Assembly (NCBI RefSeq): GCF_023705585.1
Contig: NZ_BOQE01000001.1
Location: 881,341-945,340, forward strand
DNA length: 64,000 bases
Origin: Collibacillus ludicampi
Lineage (GTDB): Bacteria > Bacillota > Bacilli > Tumebacillales > BOQE01
Direction: 5' to 3'
Shown here piece after piece: positions 8,469 through 19,210 of the stretch. The notes beneath the pieces are model-generated. The model searched no databases and was not told the origin of the DNA. It worked only from the letters and a program-made list of their open reading frames with translations. Made by a program: the position numbers and the translations under genes. The stretch's first letter is position 1; each line of letters starts with the position of its first letter.

Positions 8469-9106
8469 GAGCCCGTATTGACTCCCCGTTCGGCCGCTTT
8501 TTCGTAGAGATTGTAATACCGTGCGGTAAATTCCTGAAGCAAATGTTCATCGATCGCTTCATAATCATCCAATTGATCGATTGCTTGCAAAAGGTGGTTG
8601 ATCAAACGGAGCATCGCATCCATCGAGTCTTCGATGACAAGAACCTGTTGATCATTGCGTAAGATTCTTACGAGCAACTGGCGCGCACCCGTCGGAGAAG
8701 AAGTGACCGAATGACTGAACATTTTCCATCCGAGAGGGTGATAAATTTTGCTTTTGGAACTATGAAAAGCCACGCTGTAACGCGCCACCAGGTATTGAAT
8801 CCCTTGCACCACGCGTTCATCGACACCGGCGCGGCGCAAATCCTGGATTTCGTCATGTGAACGAATCATATGCAATGCGAGAATCAACATTCTTGTCACG
8901 GCAGGCCCTACCAAGATTTCCAAGCTGGTTTCTAACTCCAGCACTTCGGAATCCCGTCTTTCGAGACAAGAGCGAATCACATTCTCCACTTGATCCATAA
9001 TCCCCGGTCGCTCATCCATGAGGGCCGCACATTGAAGTAAACCTTCTTTCATACGTCGGTACACCTCATGAGGAAGCACCATCAGATGGGGTTCATTCAA
9101 CGACAT
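8453..9106 (-). CDS. Hypothetical protein downstream of uvrA
   Basis: A 217-residue, mostly helical soluble protein; I recognise no family. No signal peptide or membrane segment is visible. The N-terminal half has several leucine-rich amphipathic stretches (about 22-85), and the middle contains HSSKSKIYHPLGWKMFSHS. It lies 150 nt downstream of uvrA on the same strand and could be the last gene of the uvrBA transcript, but nothing in it indicates DNA repair. Its last residues (about NTGSRTEH) are encoded by a dispersed hairpin repeat, so the original C-terminus may have been altered. Confidence 0.7.
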   Translation of the reverse strand: MSLNEPHLMVLPHEVYRRMKEGLLQCAALMDERPGIMDQVENVIRSCLERRDSEVLELETSLEILVGPAVTRMLILALHMIRSHDEIQDLRRAGVDERVVQGIQYLVARYSVAFHSSKSKIYHPLGWKMFSHSVTSSPTGARQLLVRILRNDQQVLVIEDSMDAMLRLINHLLQAIDQLDDYEAIDEHLLQEFTARYYNLYEKAAERGVNTGSRTEH

Positions 9107-9255
9107 ACAACTCCTTCAACCGCTCCCCCGAGAGACGATCGTTTCTCAGGGAATCATTCATCGTTTTTTCCTTCGTTGTTCTTCCCGAACACTTACTGTA
9201 TCGTATTCCTTGCCTCCTGAAAAGATGTATTTTCATTCAATCCTGGTTCATTCGC

Positions 9256-12129
9256 TTAGATCACTGCTACTTGTTTTTCTTCCCGTTGTTTCTTCCGCTC
9301 TTTGTCGCGCTCCAGAATCGGCCCCAAAAAGCGGCCGGTATGTGAGCCGGGATGTGCAGCCACGTCTTCGGGAGTGCCTGTACATACGATCGTTCCGCCT
9401 TTATCTCCGCCTTCAGGCCCCAGATCAATCAAGTAGTCCGCCACTTTGATCACATCCAGGTTGTGTTCGATCACAACGACCGTATCCCCGTTGTCAACCA
9501 AGCGTTGAAGTACATGTAAGAGACGATCGATATCAGCGACATGTAAACCGGTCGTCGGCTCGTCGAGAATATAGATCGTTCGCCCCGTGCTCCGCCGGTA
9601 CAGCTCGGAAGCCAATTTGACCCGTTGCGCTTCACCCCCCGAAAGGGTAGTGGCCGGTTGTCCCAAGCGCATATAACCTAAGCCTACATCCACGAGCGTT
9701 TGCAGTTTCCGCTGAATACGAGGAACATTCTTGAAAAACTCGGCCGCATCTTCAATCGTCATATCCAACACTTCGGCGATATTCTTCCCTTTGTAACGAA
9801 CTTCAAGCGTTTCGCGATTGTACCGTTTGCCTTTGCACACCTCACAAGGCACATACACGTCGGGGAGAAAGTGCATTTCGATTTTAATGATTCCATCCCC
9901 TTTGCAGGCTTCACACCGGCCCCCTTTCACGTTGAAGGAAAAGCGTCCTTTCTTGTACCCCCTCATCTTCGCTTCGTTCGTCGCCGCGAAAACGTCACGG
10001 ATATCATCGAATACCCCTGTATAGGTGGCCGGATTCGAGCGTGGGGTTCTGCCAATTGGGGACTGGTCGATATTCACCACTTTATCCAAATGCTCGATCC
10101 CTTTGATCGTTTTGTGCGCGCCTGGTTTACATCTCGCTTTATTTAATGATTGTGCCAAGGATTTATACAGGATTTCGTTAACCAGGGTCGACTTTCCTGA
10201 TCCCGATACGCCTGTGACGCACGTGAACGTACCCAATGGAAAACGAACGTTCACATTTTTCAAATTATGTTCTCTAGCTCCCACAATTTCCAGCCATTTG
10301 CCGTTTGGCTCACGTCTTTTCTCCGGGACTGGGATGAACTTGCGGCCCGACAGGTACGCCCCTGTCAGAGAACGCTCGTCCTTCATGATTTCTTCCGGTG
10401 TTCCTGCCGCCACAACCTGACCACCATGCACCCCCGCCCCCGGGCCGATATCGATGATGTAGTCGGCAGCCAGCATCGTGTCTTCATCGTGTTCAACGAC
10501 GATCAATGTATTTCCCAGATCTCGCATATGCTCTAATGTACGGATCAAACGTTCATTATCCCTTTGATGCAAGCCGATGGAAGGTTCATCAAGCACATAG
10601 AGAACCCCCATCAAAGCAGAGCCGATCTGCGTGGCCAGGCGGATCCGTTGCGCTTCACCGCCGGATAACGTCCCGGCGGAACGAGAAAGAGTGAGATACT
10701 CCAAGCCTACGTCGCGCAAGAATCCCAGACGCCCTTTGATCTCCTTGAGAATCAAGCGGGCGATCATCTCTTGCTTCTCGTTTAATTGCAATTTCTCAAA
10801 GAATTGCAAGGCTTCTTCCACCGACAACTGGGTCACGTGAGCGATATTGGCTCCTCCTACTTTGACAGCCAACACTTCGGGTTTTAAACGAGAACCTTTG
10901 CAAGCGGGGCATGGTTTCGCACTCATGTATTCTTCAATGAACTCGCGGATGTATTCAGAAGATGTCTCCCTGTAGCGTCTTTCCAAATTGGGGATGATCC
11001 CTTCGAAATAGATTTCCGCTGTTTTCGTTTGGCCAAAGTCGTTTTCATACTGAAAACGAATCTTTTCATGCGGTTCTCCATACAAGAGCTTATCCAGCTG
11101 TTCCTTTGGAATCTGTGATACGGGAGTGTTTTCATAATCGATCCCGAAATGGCGGCATGCCGCCGCGAGAAGTTGCGGATAGTAATTGGATGCACTCCCG
11201 GCCCAGGGTTCCAAAGCTCCTTCCGCTAACGTTTTCTCGGGATCAGGAATCAACAGATCCAGATCAATCTCCATATTCGTCCCAAGGCCCATGCATGTTT
11301 CACAAGCCCCGTAGGGAGAGTTAAAAGAAAACATCCGTGGCGACAGTTCTTCGATCGCAAAGCCGCAATCGGGACAAGCGAGATTTTGAGAAAACAACAT
11401 TTCCTCTCCGTCAACGATACCGACAGTCACAAGACCGCCTGACAATTGCAACGCGGTCTCCAAAGAATCAGCCAAACGTGTCGCCACATCAGGTTTCACG
11501 ACAATTCTGTCGACCACCACTTCGATCGTGTGCTTTTTATTTTTTTCCAACTTGATCGGTTCCGTGACTTCACGGATTTCTCCATCGATACGCACGCGGA
11601 CAAACCCTTGTTTCGCTACGCTCTCCAACAGTTTTACGTGTTCGCCTTTCCGCCCGCGAACGAGCGGCGCGAAGATCTGAATACGCGTTCGCTCCGGCAA
11701 TTCCAAGATACGGTCGACCATTTGCTCGACGGTCTGTGAAGTAATGGCAATATCGCAATGCGGGCAATAGGGTTGCCCAATGCGCGCGAAAAGCAGCCGC
11801 AAATAATCGTAAATCTCCGTAACCGTCCCTACGGTCGAACGGGGATTGCGGCTTGTCGTCTTTTGATCGATCGAAATGGCAGGCGACAACCCATCAATCG
11901 AATCGACATCCGGTTTGTCCATTTGTCCCAAAAATTGTCGGGCGTACGCCGACAACGATTCCACATAACGGCGTTGGCCCTCCGCATAGATCGTGTCGAA
12001 CGCCAACGACGACTTGCCTGACCCGGACAATCCTGTAAGCACAACGAACTTGTCGCGCGGGATCTTCACATCGATATTCTTTAGATTGTGTGCCCGCGCG
12101 CCTTTCACGACAATGTATTCATTCGTCAT
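9256..12129 (-). CDS. uvrA: Excinuclease ABC subunit A
   Basis: A 957-residue full-length UvrA, the damage-recognition ATPase of nucleotide excision repair, which loads UvrB on DNA as a UvrA2B complex. Two ABC ATPase modules are present. The N-terminal module has Walker [10 protein letters not shown] near residues 32-40, and the C-terminal one has GVSGSGKST near 641-649. Each has an LSGGEAQR signature (near 490 and 830), with LDEPSIGLH and LDEPTTGLH Walker B regions. Zinc-binding CPHC and CPDC motifs occur in the first half, and the CEAC...CEVC motif in the second. It starts 65 nt after uvrB and follows AGAGGGAGA; the two form the standard uvrBA operon. Nothing unusual is seen. Confidence 0.98.
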   Translation of the reverse strand: MTNEYIVVKGARAHNLKNIDVKIPRDKFVVLTGLSGSGKSSLAFDTIYAEGQRRYVESLSAYARQFLGQMDKPDVDSIDGLSPAISIDQKTTSRNPRSTVGTVTEIYDYLRLLFARIGQPYCPHCDIAITSQTVEQMVDRILELPERTRIQIFAPLVRGRKGEHVKLLESVAKQGFVRVRIDGEIREVTEPIKLEKNKKHTIEVVVDRIVVKPDVATRLADSLETALQLSGGLVTVGIVDGEEMLFSQNLACPDCGFAIEELSPRMFSFNSPYGACETCMGLGTNMEIDLDLLIPDPEKTLAEGALEPWAGSASNYYPQLLAAACRHFGIDYENTPVSQIPKEQLDKLLYGEPHEKIRFQYENDFGQTKTAEIYFEGIIPNLERRYRETSSEYIREFIEEYMSAKPCPACKGSRLKPEVLAVKVGGANIAHVTQLSVEEALQFFEKLQLNEKQEMIARLILKEIKGRLGFLRDVGLEYLTLSRSAGTLSGGEAQRIRLATQIGSALMGVLYVLDEPSIGLHQRDNERLIRTLEHMRDLGNTLIVVEHDEDTMLAADYIIDIGPGAGVHGGQVVAAGTPEEIMKDERSLTGAYLSGRKFIPVPEKRREPNGKWLEIVGAREHNLKNVNVRFPLGTFTCVTGVSGSGKSTLVNEILYKSLAQSLNKARCKPGAHKTIKGIEHLDKVVNIDQSPIGRTPRSNPATYTGVFDDIRDVFAATNEAKMRGYKKGRFSFNVKGGRCEACKGDGIIKIEMHFLPDVYVPCEVCKGKRYNRETLEVRYKGKNIAEVLDMTIEDAAEFFKNVPRIQRKLQTLVDVGLGYMRLGQPATTLSGGEAQRVKLASELYRRSTGRTIYILDEPTTGLHVADIDRLLHVLQRLVDNGDTVVVIEHNLDVIKVADYLIDLGPEGGDKGGTIVCTGTPEDVAAHPGSHTGRFLGPILERDKERKKQREEKQVAVI

Positions 12130-12193
12130 CGTTTTCTCCCTCTTTAATCCGTCAAGAATCTACATTTCCCCGGAAATATGTCGAAGTCCTTGA

Positions 12194-14179
12194 TTATGAC
12201 GCGGATAGTTCGATGATGATATCGCGCAATTCGGCGGCTCTCTCAAATTGCAGCGCTTTTGCCGCCTCTTTCATTTCTTTTTCCAAACGGTTAATCAGTT
12301 CTTTGCGCTCTTCTTTTGTCATCTTGTCAATCTTCTTCTCCGTCACGTAATCGGTTTTATCTTCCGCCACGCGAGTCGCTTCAATCACATCACGAACCGC
12401 TTTGCGAACGGTTTGCGGCGTGATTCCGTGCTTCTTATTATACTCCATCTGAATGGCACGGCGTCGGTTCGTTTCATCGATAGCAACCTGCATGGAACGG
12501 GTGATCGTATCCGCATACATGATCACATACCCTTCCGCGTTGCGTGCCGCTCTCCCGATCGTCTGTATGAGCGAACGTTCCGCCCGCAGGAATCCTTCTT
12601 TATCCGCGTCCAAGATCGCCACGAGAGAAACTTCAGGCAGATCCAATCCTTCCCTCAGCAAGTTAATCCCCACCAGAACATCGAACACACCGAGACGCAG
12701 ATCTCGCAGGATTTGCATCCTCTCCAAAGTTTTAATGTCGGAGTGAAGATAACGGACTTTGATACCCAGCTCTTTTAAATAATCGGTTAAATCCTCCGCC
12801 ATTTTTTTCGTCAGAGTGGTGACAAGTACACGTTCATCTTTCTTGATCCGTTTATTGATTTCACCCACCAGATCATCGATCTGACCTTTGACAGGCCGGA
12901 CTTCGATGACCGGATCGACGAGACCTGTCGGACGGATAATTTGTTCGACCACCTGGGAGGCATGTTCCAATTCATAAGGTCCCGGTGTTGCCGAGACATA
13001 GATCACTTGATGGATCTTTTTCTCGAATTCCTCAAACTTGAGCGGGCGGTTATCGGCAGCGGATGGCAAACGAAAACCGTGTTCAATCAAGGTCAATTTC
13101 CGTGCACGGTCTCCGTTGTACATCCCTCCGATCTGTGGAATGGACACATGCGATTCATCGATGAACAAGAGAAAGTCATCAGGAAAATAATCAAATAACG
13201 TGTTGGGCGTAGAACCGGCTGGACGTCCTTCGAGATGACGCGAATAGTTCTCAATCCCTGAACAAAAGCCGATTTCTTGCATCATTTCAATATCATAATT
13301 GGTTCTCTGTTCCAAACGTTGGGCTTCCAACAGTTTTCCCGCATCCCTTAATTCCTTTAAACGTTCCTCCAATTCAAGGCGAATCGATTCGATCGCCCGC
13401 TTCATCTTGTCGCCCGATGTGACGAAGTGGGAAGCCGGAAACACGGCGATATGATCGCGCAGACCGACGATTTCGCCCGTCACCACATCGATTTCAGTGA
13501 TTCGATCCACTTCATCACCGAATAGTTCCACACGAAACGCCCGTTCCGAACGGGAAGCGGGGAAAATCTCCACGACATCTCCGCGCACACGAAATGTTCC
13601 CCGGGTAAAATTGATATCGTTTCGTTCATATTGCATGTCGACGAGCCTGCGAAGAATCATATCCCTTGGTTTCTCATCGCCGACACGTATCGACAACACA
13701 TGTTTCTTATATTCGGTGGGACTACCCAAACCGTAGATCGCGGAAACGGATGCGACGATCAATACGTCATTTCGTTCCAACAAAGCAGATGTCGCCGAAT
13801 GGCGCAACTTATCGATCTCGTCGTTGATCTTTGCATCTTTCTCGATATACGTATCGCTCGAAGGAATGTACGCTTCCGGTTGATAATAATCATAATACGA
13901 CACAAAATACTCGACCGCATTGTTCGGGAAAAATTCCTTGAATTCCGCACAGAGTTGTGCCGCCAATGTTTTATTATGCGCCAGCACCAATGTCGGTTTG
14001 TTCACTTTCGCAATGATGTTGGCCATGGTAAATGTTTTTCCCGAACCGGTAACCCCTAACAGAATCTGATGTTTATCTCCTCGTTGTATTCCTTCGACCA
14101 ATTGTTCAATCGCTTTGGGTTGGTCTCCTCGCGGGGCATAGTCTGATACCAGCTCAAAAGAACCTGGCCGTTTCGACAT
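12194..14179 (-). CDS. uvrB: Excinuclease ABC subunit B
   Basis: UvrB is the DNA-loading helicase-like subunit that verifies lesions and recruits UvrC. Helicase motif I GVTGSGKT, the beta-hairpin region ([14 protein letters not shown]), a DESH-type Walker B ([10 protein letters not shown]), the QTIGRAARN motif VI, and a C-terminal UVR/UvrC-binding domain (about 625-661) are all visible. I chose the ATG at 14177-14179 (protein [11 protein letters not shown]), giving 661 residues as in Bacillus. An ATG two codons earlier is almost as good, and one seven codons earlier would place the SD inside the gene. I found no clear LexA box in the 60-nt upstream region. Confidence 0.97.
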   Translation of the reverse strand: MSKRPGSFELVSDYAPRGDQPKAIEQLVEGIQRGDKHQILLGVTGSGKTFTMANIIAKVNKPTLVLAHNKTLAAQLCAEFKEFFPNNAVEYFVSYYDYYQPEAYIPSSDTYIEKDAKINDEIDKLRHSATSALLERNDVLIVASVSAIYGLGSPTEYKKHVLSIRVGDEKPRDMILRRLVDMQYERNDINFTRGTFRVRGDVVEIFPASRSERAFRVELFGDEVDRITEIDVVTGEIVGLRDHIAVFPASHFVTSGDKMKRAIESIRLELEERLKELRDAGKLLEAQRLEQRTNYDIEMMQEIGFCSGIENYSRHLEGRPAGSTPNTLFDYFPDDFLLFIDESHVSIPQIGGMYNGDRARKLTLIEHGFRLPSAADNRPLKFEEFEKKIHQVIYVSATPGPYELEHASQVVEQIIRPTGLVDPVIEVRPVKGQIDDLVGEINKRIKKDERVLVTTLTKKMAEDLTDYLKELGIKVRYLHSDIKTLERMQILRDLRLGVFDVLVGINLLREGLDLPEVSLVAILDADKEGFLRAERSLIQTIGRAARNAEGYVIMYADTITRSMQVAIDETNRRRAIQMEYNKKHGITPQTVRKAVRDVIEATRVAEDKTDYVTEKKIDKMTKEERKELINRLEKEMKEAAKALQFERAAELRDIIIELSAS

Positions 14180-14260
14180 ACGCATCTCCCCACCTTTCAT
14201 TCAACGGATCATATAAATTTCATCATAGCGTAAAATCAGTCACTCTATAATTGTATCATA

Positions 14261-14288
14261 ATAAAAAATGCCCGGAACGCTTCCAGGC
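14261..14288 (-). terminator. Terminator of the TetR regulator gene
   Basis: GCCCGGAA (14270-14277) pairs with TTCCAGGC (14281-14288) with one mismatch. The A-run 14263-14268 provides the minus-strand T-tract. It separates the regulator gene from uvrB. Confidence 0.75.
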
Positions 14289-14350
14289 TTTGTCTCTTTT
14301 GAAAATCACCGATTGGCAAAAGGAAAACTTCGGAGTGATAAGCGGGGTTT

Positions 14351-14968
14351 TCAAATATAAAGTCCCCCGGTATACATCGCTGTAAGATTATGAACAATAT
14401 CTTTTATAGAAAATCGATGTTCGTTCCTCACGATTTCCCACAAGTACATCTCATTGGCATAAAACCAACCCCGAGCGATCAGATAGTTGTCAACATCTGT
14501 TCGGGCCAAGCCGCTTTTTTGAGAATAGGCGACATCTTGTGCTATCCGTTGTATAAAGCGCTCACGAATTGCTTGCCAATTCTTGCGGACATCGTCGGAA
14601 AGTCGGATGGCTTCTTCAATGACCCGCATCATCGGACGTTCTTTATTTGCCATTTCCAAGAATAAACCAACCTGTTTCTCGATCAATCTGTAAGCTTCTT
14701 GTCTTGATTTTGGCTCGAAAGGCAATTCAGCAATCTCATAAAATCGATTCATCACATCTTCCATCAATTCAATTAAAATATCATCTTTATTTTTAAAGTG
14801 TACATACGCTGTACCGTATCCTGTATGGGCTTTTTTTATGATTTCGGAAATCGTCGCTTTTTGAAAACCGTATTCTATAAAGACTTCACGTCCAGCCGCC
14901 AACAGCTTGTTTCTCGTTTGGAGGGACTTTAAATTTCTTGACGATAGTCGATCCCTTGTCTTGTCCAT
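14351..14968 (-). CDS. TetR-family regulator of the kyn operon
   Basis: A 205-residue TetR repressor. The N-terminal helix-turn-helix is at about residues 17-63 (TRNKLLAAGREVFIEYGFQKATISEIIKKAHTGYGTAYVHFKNKDDIL), here given as two halves of the classical TetR signature; the remaining 140 residues form the variable ligand-binding domain. It is divergent from kynUBA and shares a 170-nt region carrying a 43-bp palindrome over both promoters. It therefore very probably represses itself and the kyn genes. The ligand is not known; kynurenine, tryptophan or anthranilate are candidates by context only. SD is AAAGGA, about 10 nt upstream. Confidence 0.88.
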   Translation of the reverse strand: MDKTRDRLSSRNLKSLQTRNKLLAAGREVFIEYGFQKATISEIIKKAHTGYGTAYVHFKNKDDILIELMEDVMNRFYEIAELPFEPKSRQEAYRLIEKQVGLFLEMANKERPMMRVIEEAIRLSDDVRKNWQAIRERFIQRIAQDVAYSQKSGLARTDVDNYLIARGWFYANEMYLWEIVRNEHRFSIKDIVHNLTAMYTGGLYI

Positions 14969-15018
14969 TTCCGTTCATTCCTTTGAACTATTAAAATCTT
15001 ATCATTCATTGTTTGCTT

Positions 15019-15048
15019 ATTGTAGAAGAATGTATGACATGATGTCAA
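15019..15048 (-). promoter_or_regulatory. Promoter of the TetR gene
   Basis: Minus-strand TTGACA (15048-15043) is separated by 18 nt from TACAAT (15024-15019). The -35 hexamer lies in the leftmost operator, which predicts autorepression. Confidence 0.65.
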
Positions 15049-15076
15049 TGACATCGTGTCATTGACATCATGTCAT
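15034..15076. promoter_or_regulatory. 43-bp palindromic triple operator between the TetR gene and kynU
   Basis: Two perfect 20-bp arms (15034-15053 and 15057-15076) flank a 3-bp centre. The palindrome is built from three 13-bp palindromes: TGACATGATGTCA (15035-15047), TGACATCGTGTCA (15049-15061) and TGACATCATGTCA (15063-15075). Their centres, 15041, 15055 and 15069, are exactly 14 bp apart. The outer sites contain the -35 hexamers of the two divergent promoters. This is seen directly; binding by the adjacent TetR protein is inference. Confidence 0.85.
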
Positions 15077-15090
15077 GTTTAAAGTACAGT
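15062..15090 (+). promoter_or_regulatory. Promoter of kynUBA
   Basis: TTGACA (15062-15067), 17 nt, then TACAGT (15085-15090). The -35 hexamer is inside the rightmost operator palindrome. The predicted transcript start is about 43 nt before kynU. Confidence 0.7.
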
Positions 15091-15139
15091 AAATTCAGGC
15101 ACAACTATCTGACTGAAAATTCTTGAAGGTGGTAACCAA

Positions 15140-16426
15140 ATGAGTGACCAAATCTTTGATCCTTCTTATGAATGTGCTCTTCGATTAGATAAGCAGGATG
15201 AATTATCATCATTTCGGGATGAATTTTATATAAAGGAGGGAACGATTTATTTGGATGGAAACTCACTCGGATTGCTTTCCAGAAGAGCTGAAAAATCACT
15301 GCTTGATGTACTCGAGTCATGGAAGCAGTTTGGGATTAACGGGTGGATGGAGGGCAAATATCCGTGGTTTTATTTGTCTGAGCGATTAGGGAAAATGACC
15401 GCTCCTTTAATCGGAGCTTTGCCTGAAGAAGTGATTGTAACCGGTTCCACGACAGTGAACATTCATCAAGTCGTTGCGACTTTTTACGAACCCAAAGGCA
15501 AGCGGACGAAAATTCTCGCCGATGAATTGACTTTTCCTACAGATATTTACGCCTTACAAAGCCAACTCAAACTAAAAGGGTATGATCCGGAGGAACATCT
15601 CGTTCGGGTTAAAAGTCGTGACGGCCGCATACTCGAGGAAGAAGATATGATTTCTGCGATGACCGATGAAATCGCTTTGATCCTTTTGCCGAGTGTCCTG
15701 TACCGTAGTGGACAAATCCTGGATATGAAACGTTTGACAGAGGAAGCTCACAAACGCCATATTCTTATCGGTTTTGATTGTTGTCATTCCATCGGCTCCA
15801 TCCCGCATGCATTCGATGAATGGGGAGTGGATTTCGCTGTCTGGTGCAATTATAAATATTTGAACGCCGGTCCGGGAAGCGTAGCCGGTTTATACATCAA
15901 CAAAAAACATTTTAACCGTACACCTGGGCTCACAGGTTGGTTTGGGTCCCGCAAGGACAAACAATTTGACATGGAACATACACTGACTCCAGCCGAAAAC
16001 GCTGGCGCTTTTCAACTCGGTACGCCACATCTGTTAAGTATCGCTCCTTTAATCGGTTCTTTAGAAATCTTCGCAGATGCAGGCATCGATCGCTTACGTC
16101 AAAAATCTCTTCAACTTACACGCTATATGATGTTTCTGATCTCACACGAATTAGGAAAATATGGATTTACCGTAGGAAATCCGCTTGAAGATCATCGGCG
16201 TGGCGGTCACATCTTTTTAGAGCATGAGGAAGCGGCACGGATTTGCAAAGCTTTAAAAGCAAACGGAGTGATTCCGGATTTCCGTGCACCGAACGGCATT
16301 CGTCTAGCCCCAGTGCCTCTCTACAATACGTACGAGGATGTTTGGAATGCGGTGAGAATTATTAGAGAAATCATGGAAACTGATCAATATAAAAAATTTG
16401 AAAATACTAGAGATGTTGTGGCTTAA
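15140..16426 (+). CDS. kynU: Kynureninase
   Basis: A 428-residue PLP enzyme (aminotransferase fold type I) that cleaves L-kynurenine to anthranilate and alanine. The PLP-binding lysine is K239 in [13 protein letters not shown], and the conserved [10 protein letters not shown] around D213 supplies the PLP-ring aspartate. The substrate-binding NSLGLL near 41 is typical of kynureninases. It is the first gene of kynUBA, with AAGGTGG 8 nt upstream. Product anthranilate can feed tryptophan synthesis or be exported; no anthranilate-degrading genes are in the window. Confidence 0.94.
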   Translation: MSDQIFDPSYECALRLDKQDELSSFRDEFYIKEGTIYLDGNSLGLLSRRAEKSLLDVLESWKQFGINGWMEGKYPWFYLSERLGKMTAPLIGALPEEVIVTGSTTVNIHQVVATFYEPKGKRTKILADELTFPTDIYALQSQLKLKGYDPEEHLVRVKSRDGRILEEEDMISAMTDEIALILLPSVLYRSGQILDMKRLTEEAHKRHILIGFDCCHSIGSIPHAFDEWGVDFAVWCNYKYLNAGPGSVAGLYINKKHFNRTPGLTGWFGSRKDKQFDMEHTLTPAENAGAFQLGTPHLLSIAPLIGSLEIFADAGIDRLRQKSLQLTRYMMFLISHELGKYGFTVGNPLEDHRRGGHIFLEHEEAARICKALKANGVIPDFRAPNGIRLAPVPLYNTYEDVWNAVRIIREIMETDQYKKFENTRDVVA

Positions 16427-16447
16427 AAAGCTTAAGAGGAGGACAAC

Positions 16448-17080
16448 ATGGAGTGGTTTGATATTTCGCAACCTTTAAACAAAAATATTGCCGTTTGGCC
16501 CGGTGACACGCCATTCTCGTTTGAGCTCTCCTGTACGAAAGAACATAGCGGTTCCGTTAATATCGGAAAGTTGACAATGAGCACGCACACAGGGACTCAT
16601 ATTGATGCTCCGTTTCACTTTGATCATGAAGGCCGTAAGGTACTTGATTTAGATATTCATATTTATATTGGGCCTGCGCGAGTCATTGACGTATCAAACT
16701 ATGACAGCATTGGGGCAAAAGAACTTTCCGCTTATGATTTGGAAGGTGTAAGCCGACTGCTCCTCCGGACTTCTTCGTCTTCGAATCCTCATCGATTCCC
16801 GGAGACGATTACAAGTTTACGAGCGGATATCGCACCGTTTCTTCAAGAAAAAGGAGTGCGGTTGATCGGTGTTGATGTCCCGTCTGTAGATCCTCTTGAT
16901 AGTAAGGAACTGCCCGCCCATCATGCGCTGTTCAAACACGGGATTCATATTTTAGAAAATCTTATGCTTCACCATGTAGAACCGGGTATGTATGAACTGA
17001 TTGCTCTGCCGTTGGCACTCGAAGAAGCGGATGCCAGTCCGGTGCGCGCTGTGCTAAAACCCATTTCAACAAAAGAATGA
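16448..17080 (+). CDS. kynB: Kynurenine formamidase (cyclase-family)
   Basis: A 210-residue metal-dependent hydrolase of the putative cyclase family. It converts N-formylkynurenine to kynurenine and formate. The metal-binding signature HTGTHIDAPFHF is at residues 47-58 (H47, H51, D53). It begins 21 nt after kynU with a GAGGAGG site, between kynU and kynA as in the Bacillus cereus-type kynUBA operon. Confidence 0.93.
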   Translation: MEWFDISQPLNKNIAVWPGDTPFSFELSCTKEHSGSVNIGKLTMSTHTGTHIDAPFHFDHEGRKVLDLDIHIYIGPARVIDVSNYDSIGAKELSAYDLEGVSRLLLRTSSSSNPHRFPETITSLRADIAPFLQEKGVRLIGVDVPSVDPLDSKELPAHHALFKHGIHILENLMLHHVEPGMYELIALPLALEEADASPVRAVLKPISTKE

Positions 17081-17119
17081 ACATACCATGATTGCGAAAA
17101 CCGAAAAAGGAGAATCTCT

Positions 17120-17974
17120 ATGACGGAAAACCATCTGCATGCGAAAGAAAAATGGTTTGAAGAAAAAGGAATTCATACCGATTTTCAGAACCGAATGACG
17201 TATGGTGAATACTTGTGCCTGGACAAAATCTTATCCAGCCAAAAACGGTTATCCGGTCACCATGATGAAATGCTCTTTATCATCATCCATCAAGTAAGCG
17301 AACTTTGGATGAAATTAATTTTGCATGAGATAAAAGCCGCGACTGATTCGATCCAGAAAGGTAATCTTTCTGCCGCTTTTAAAATGCTGGCCCGGGTCTC
17401 CAAAATTCAATCGCAAATCATTGAGTCTTGGGATGTTCTATCCACGCTGACACCTACCGAATATATGGAGTTTCGCGACAAATTGGGGCAAGCATCCGGA
17501 TTTCAATCTTACCAATACAGGATGATCGAGTTTGCATTAGGATATAAAACCCATCATATCCTTGAAATTTACAAAAAAGACCAGGAATTATACGATCGGT
17601 TAAACGAAGCATTGCATGCACCCAGTCTATACGACGTATCGATACAAGCACTGTCAAAAGCAGGATTTGAAATTCATCCACGTGTACTGCATAGAGATTA
17701 TACCCAACCTTACGAAGCGGATCCCAGTGTAGAAGCAGCCTGGCTTACAGTCTATCGGGATGTCGAAACGTACTGGGATCTCTATGAATTAGCGGAGAAA
17801 TTGGTCGATATAGAAGACTGGCTGCAACAGTGGCGTTTTCGCCATATGAAAACCGTTGAGCGAATCATCGGTTTCAAGATGGGAACAGGCGGTTCATCAG
17901 GGGTGAATTATCTCAAAAAAGTTCTCGATCAACGTTTCTTCCCTGAGCTATGGGTTTTGCGTACCAAATTATGA
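17120..17974 (+). CDS. kynA: Tryptophan 2,3-dioxygenase
   Basis: A 284-residue heme dioxygenase that opens the tryptophan indole ring to N-formylkynurenine, the first step of the pathway. Family landmarks are the N-terminal [13 protein letters not shown], the catalytic-histidine region [19 protein letters not shown] (19 residues, about 53-71) and, near the C-terminus, [12 protein letters not shown], which forms the substrate lid. The axial heme histidine lies in [14 protein letters not shown]. Length is normal. SD is AAAGGAG. No clear terminator follows, and a short open frame with a strong SD starts 63 nt downstream. Confidence 0.95.
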   Translation: MTENHLHAKEKWFEEKGIHTDFQNRMTYGEYLCLDKILSSQKRLSGHHDEMLFIIIHQVSELWMKLILHEIKAATDSIQKGNLSAAFKMLARVSKIQSQIIESWDVLSTLTPTEYMEFRDKLGQASGFQSYQYRMIEFALGYKTHHILEIYKKDQELYDRLNEALHAPSLYDVSIQALSKAGFEIHPRVLHRDYTQPYEADPSVEAAWLTVYRDVETYWDLYELAEKLVDIEDWLQQWRFRHMKTVERIIGFKMGTGGSSGVNYLKKVLDQRFFPELWVLRTKL

Positions 17975-18037
17975 AATTGGTTTGTAATTGCAATAAATAA
18001 TTCATAAAAATGTGATAATTGTGAGGAGGGGATTCAA

Positions 18038-18238
18038 ATGCCAAGGTTGGTCTATCCCCTCCGTATGTATCAACGCTGTCATCAAATGACCGCTTCTCTC
18101 TTACACCAGGTGGAAGTTACGATTCTGTTTTTGATAATCTCACGCCCATTGATTTCATTTAAAAATCGCCTTACTTTGCGTGATTCATCTCTATATGCAT
18201 ATCCCTTCGCTACCTCAATGCTTAACTCTCAACAATAA
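18038..18238 (+). CDS. Short unknown reading frame after kynA, possibly a gene remnant
   Basis: A 66-codon frame whose ATG follows an excellent SD (GAGGAGGGG, 7 nt). The SD and its position 63 nt after kynA suggest a fourth operon gene, but the protein resembles nothing I know. Its middle (VEVTILFLIISRPLISF) is hydrophobic. The end overlaps the last 24 nt of the convergent gene at 18215. It may be the surviving 5' end of a gene lost by deletion. Confidence 0.3.
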   Translation: MPRLVYPLRMYQRCHQMTASLLHQVEVTILFLIISRPLISFKNRLTLRDSSLYAYPFATSMLNSQQ

Positions 18239-18823
18239 GTAAATGCATGCGACCTCATAGATCGTTAACGATTCATTGAAAATGGTTACGTCTATGCTCG
18301 TAAACTTCGTAATACTTTCATAGGAAGCAGTCGCCAAGATTTGCTTTGTCTCCATATCCGTGAAACGGACGATCTTTTCTCCGATATCTCGCATGACCAT
18401 GATCTTATGATTGAGACCTTCATATACAATCCGCTCATTTGTCTTGATTACAGTCTTGTTATTGATTTCGGATGTCTTTACCCTTCCGGCTTCATCTGTA
18501 ATTTCCAGTCTCCATTTATCCCTAATTAAAGATTTGAAGTTGAATAATTCCATAATATCAATACGCGTTTTTCCATGGATATCCCTAGCTTGTACATTGA
18601 AAATTAGATGATCGAATATTAAATCGATGAACCAATGCCACTTATATTTGAAATACCGCTGCATCTCACCAACCTTATTCCCATCTTCATCAAGCAAATC
18701 GATCGTGCGTAAGCTCAATTTCCATAGCGGTATTTTAAATCTGTACTTCTTCACTGGATGCTCCCTCAACCCCATATTTTTGATGTAGGTACCTATTCTT
18801 CGATACCTAGAAAAGCGAATCAT
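18215..18823 (-). CDS. Unknown protein, possibly LURP-one/tubby-C-like
   Basis: About 202 residues, basic, rich in beta-strand-like alternating segments and without a signal peptide. The pattern of strands with repeated polar turns (LLDEDGNKVGEMQRYF, RLEITDEAGRVKTSEI) recalls the bacterial YxjI/LURP-one group, but this is a weak impression. The start at 18823 is chosen because it lies 2 nt after the stop codon of the upstream 84-codon gene, giving translational coupling. A start 13 codons earlier (18862) would overlap that gene. Confidence 0.55.
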   Translation of the reverse strand: MIRFSRYRRIGTYIKNMGLREHPVKKYRFKIPLWKLSLRTIDLLDEDGNKVGEMQRYFKYKWHWFIDLIFDHLIFNVQARDIHGKTRIDIMELFNFKSLIRDKWRLEITDEAGRVKTSEINNKTVIKTNERIVYEGLNHKIMVMRDIGEKIVRFTDMETKQILATASYESITKFTSIDVTIFNESLTIYEVACIYLLLRVKH

Positions 18824-18825
18824 TT

Positions 18826-19080
18826 CTATCGCCCGATATATTTTGCGATTTCTCCCGAACATCCTAATTCATCGAATACTTTTGACAAATGTTCAAATGA
18901 AATGCTATTCCATCCTAATTGATGAGTAGGAATTCTGATCTGCAGCTGATTTCCCTTGACCCTCATTTCTAGGTGAATGTCTGGACCGGTTATTTGAGCG
19001 ATCCGTTGATCTTTGCGATCTTTCTTTATGGTAATTGTACGATCTCCAAGAAAAATATCTTTGATGATTTTATCGAACAT
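18826..19080 (-). CDS. Small unknown protein (84 residues)
   Basis: A soluble 84-residue protein with no recognised family. It contains HLEMRVKGNQLQIRIPTH, which looks like paired beta strands. The start follows AAAGGGAGA, 7 nt upstream. It is the first gene of a two-gene minus-strand unit with the 202-residue protein, and the two may form a complex, by proximity only. Confidence 0.55.
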   Translation of the reverse strand: MFDKIIKDIFLGDRTITIKKDRKDQRIAQITGPDIHLEMRVKGNQLQIRIPTHQLGWNSISFEHLSKVFDELGCSGEIAKYIGR

Positions 19081-19210
19081 GAAAACTCATCTCCCTTTTT
19101 GTGTATGATCGATACATCTTATATTAGACAGAGAGTAATATTTTTCCTTTGAAAAAATTATCTTATCACTTCCCGTACCGATCCGTATCCCATTCCATTT
19201 ATAAAAACAC

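Noticed and set aside
12194-14260. LexA-controlled promoter expected for uvrBA
   Set aside because: I found no CGAAC-n4-GTTCG-like palindrome in the short region upstream of uvrB, so no SOS box is annotated.
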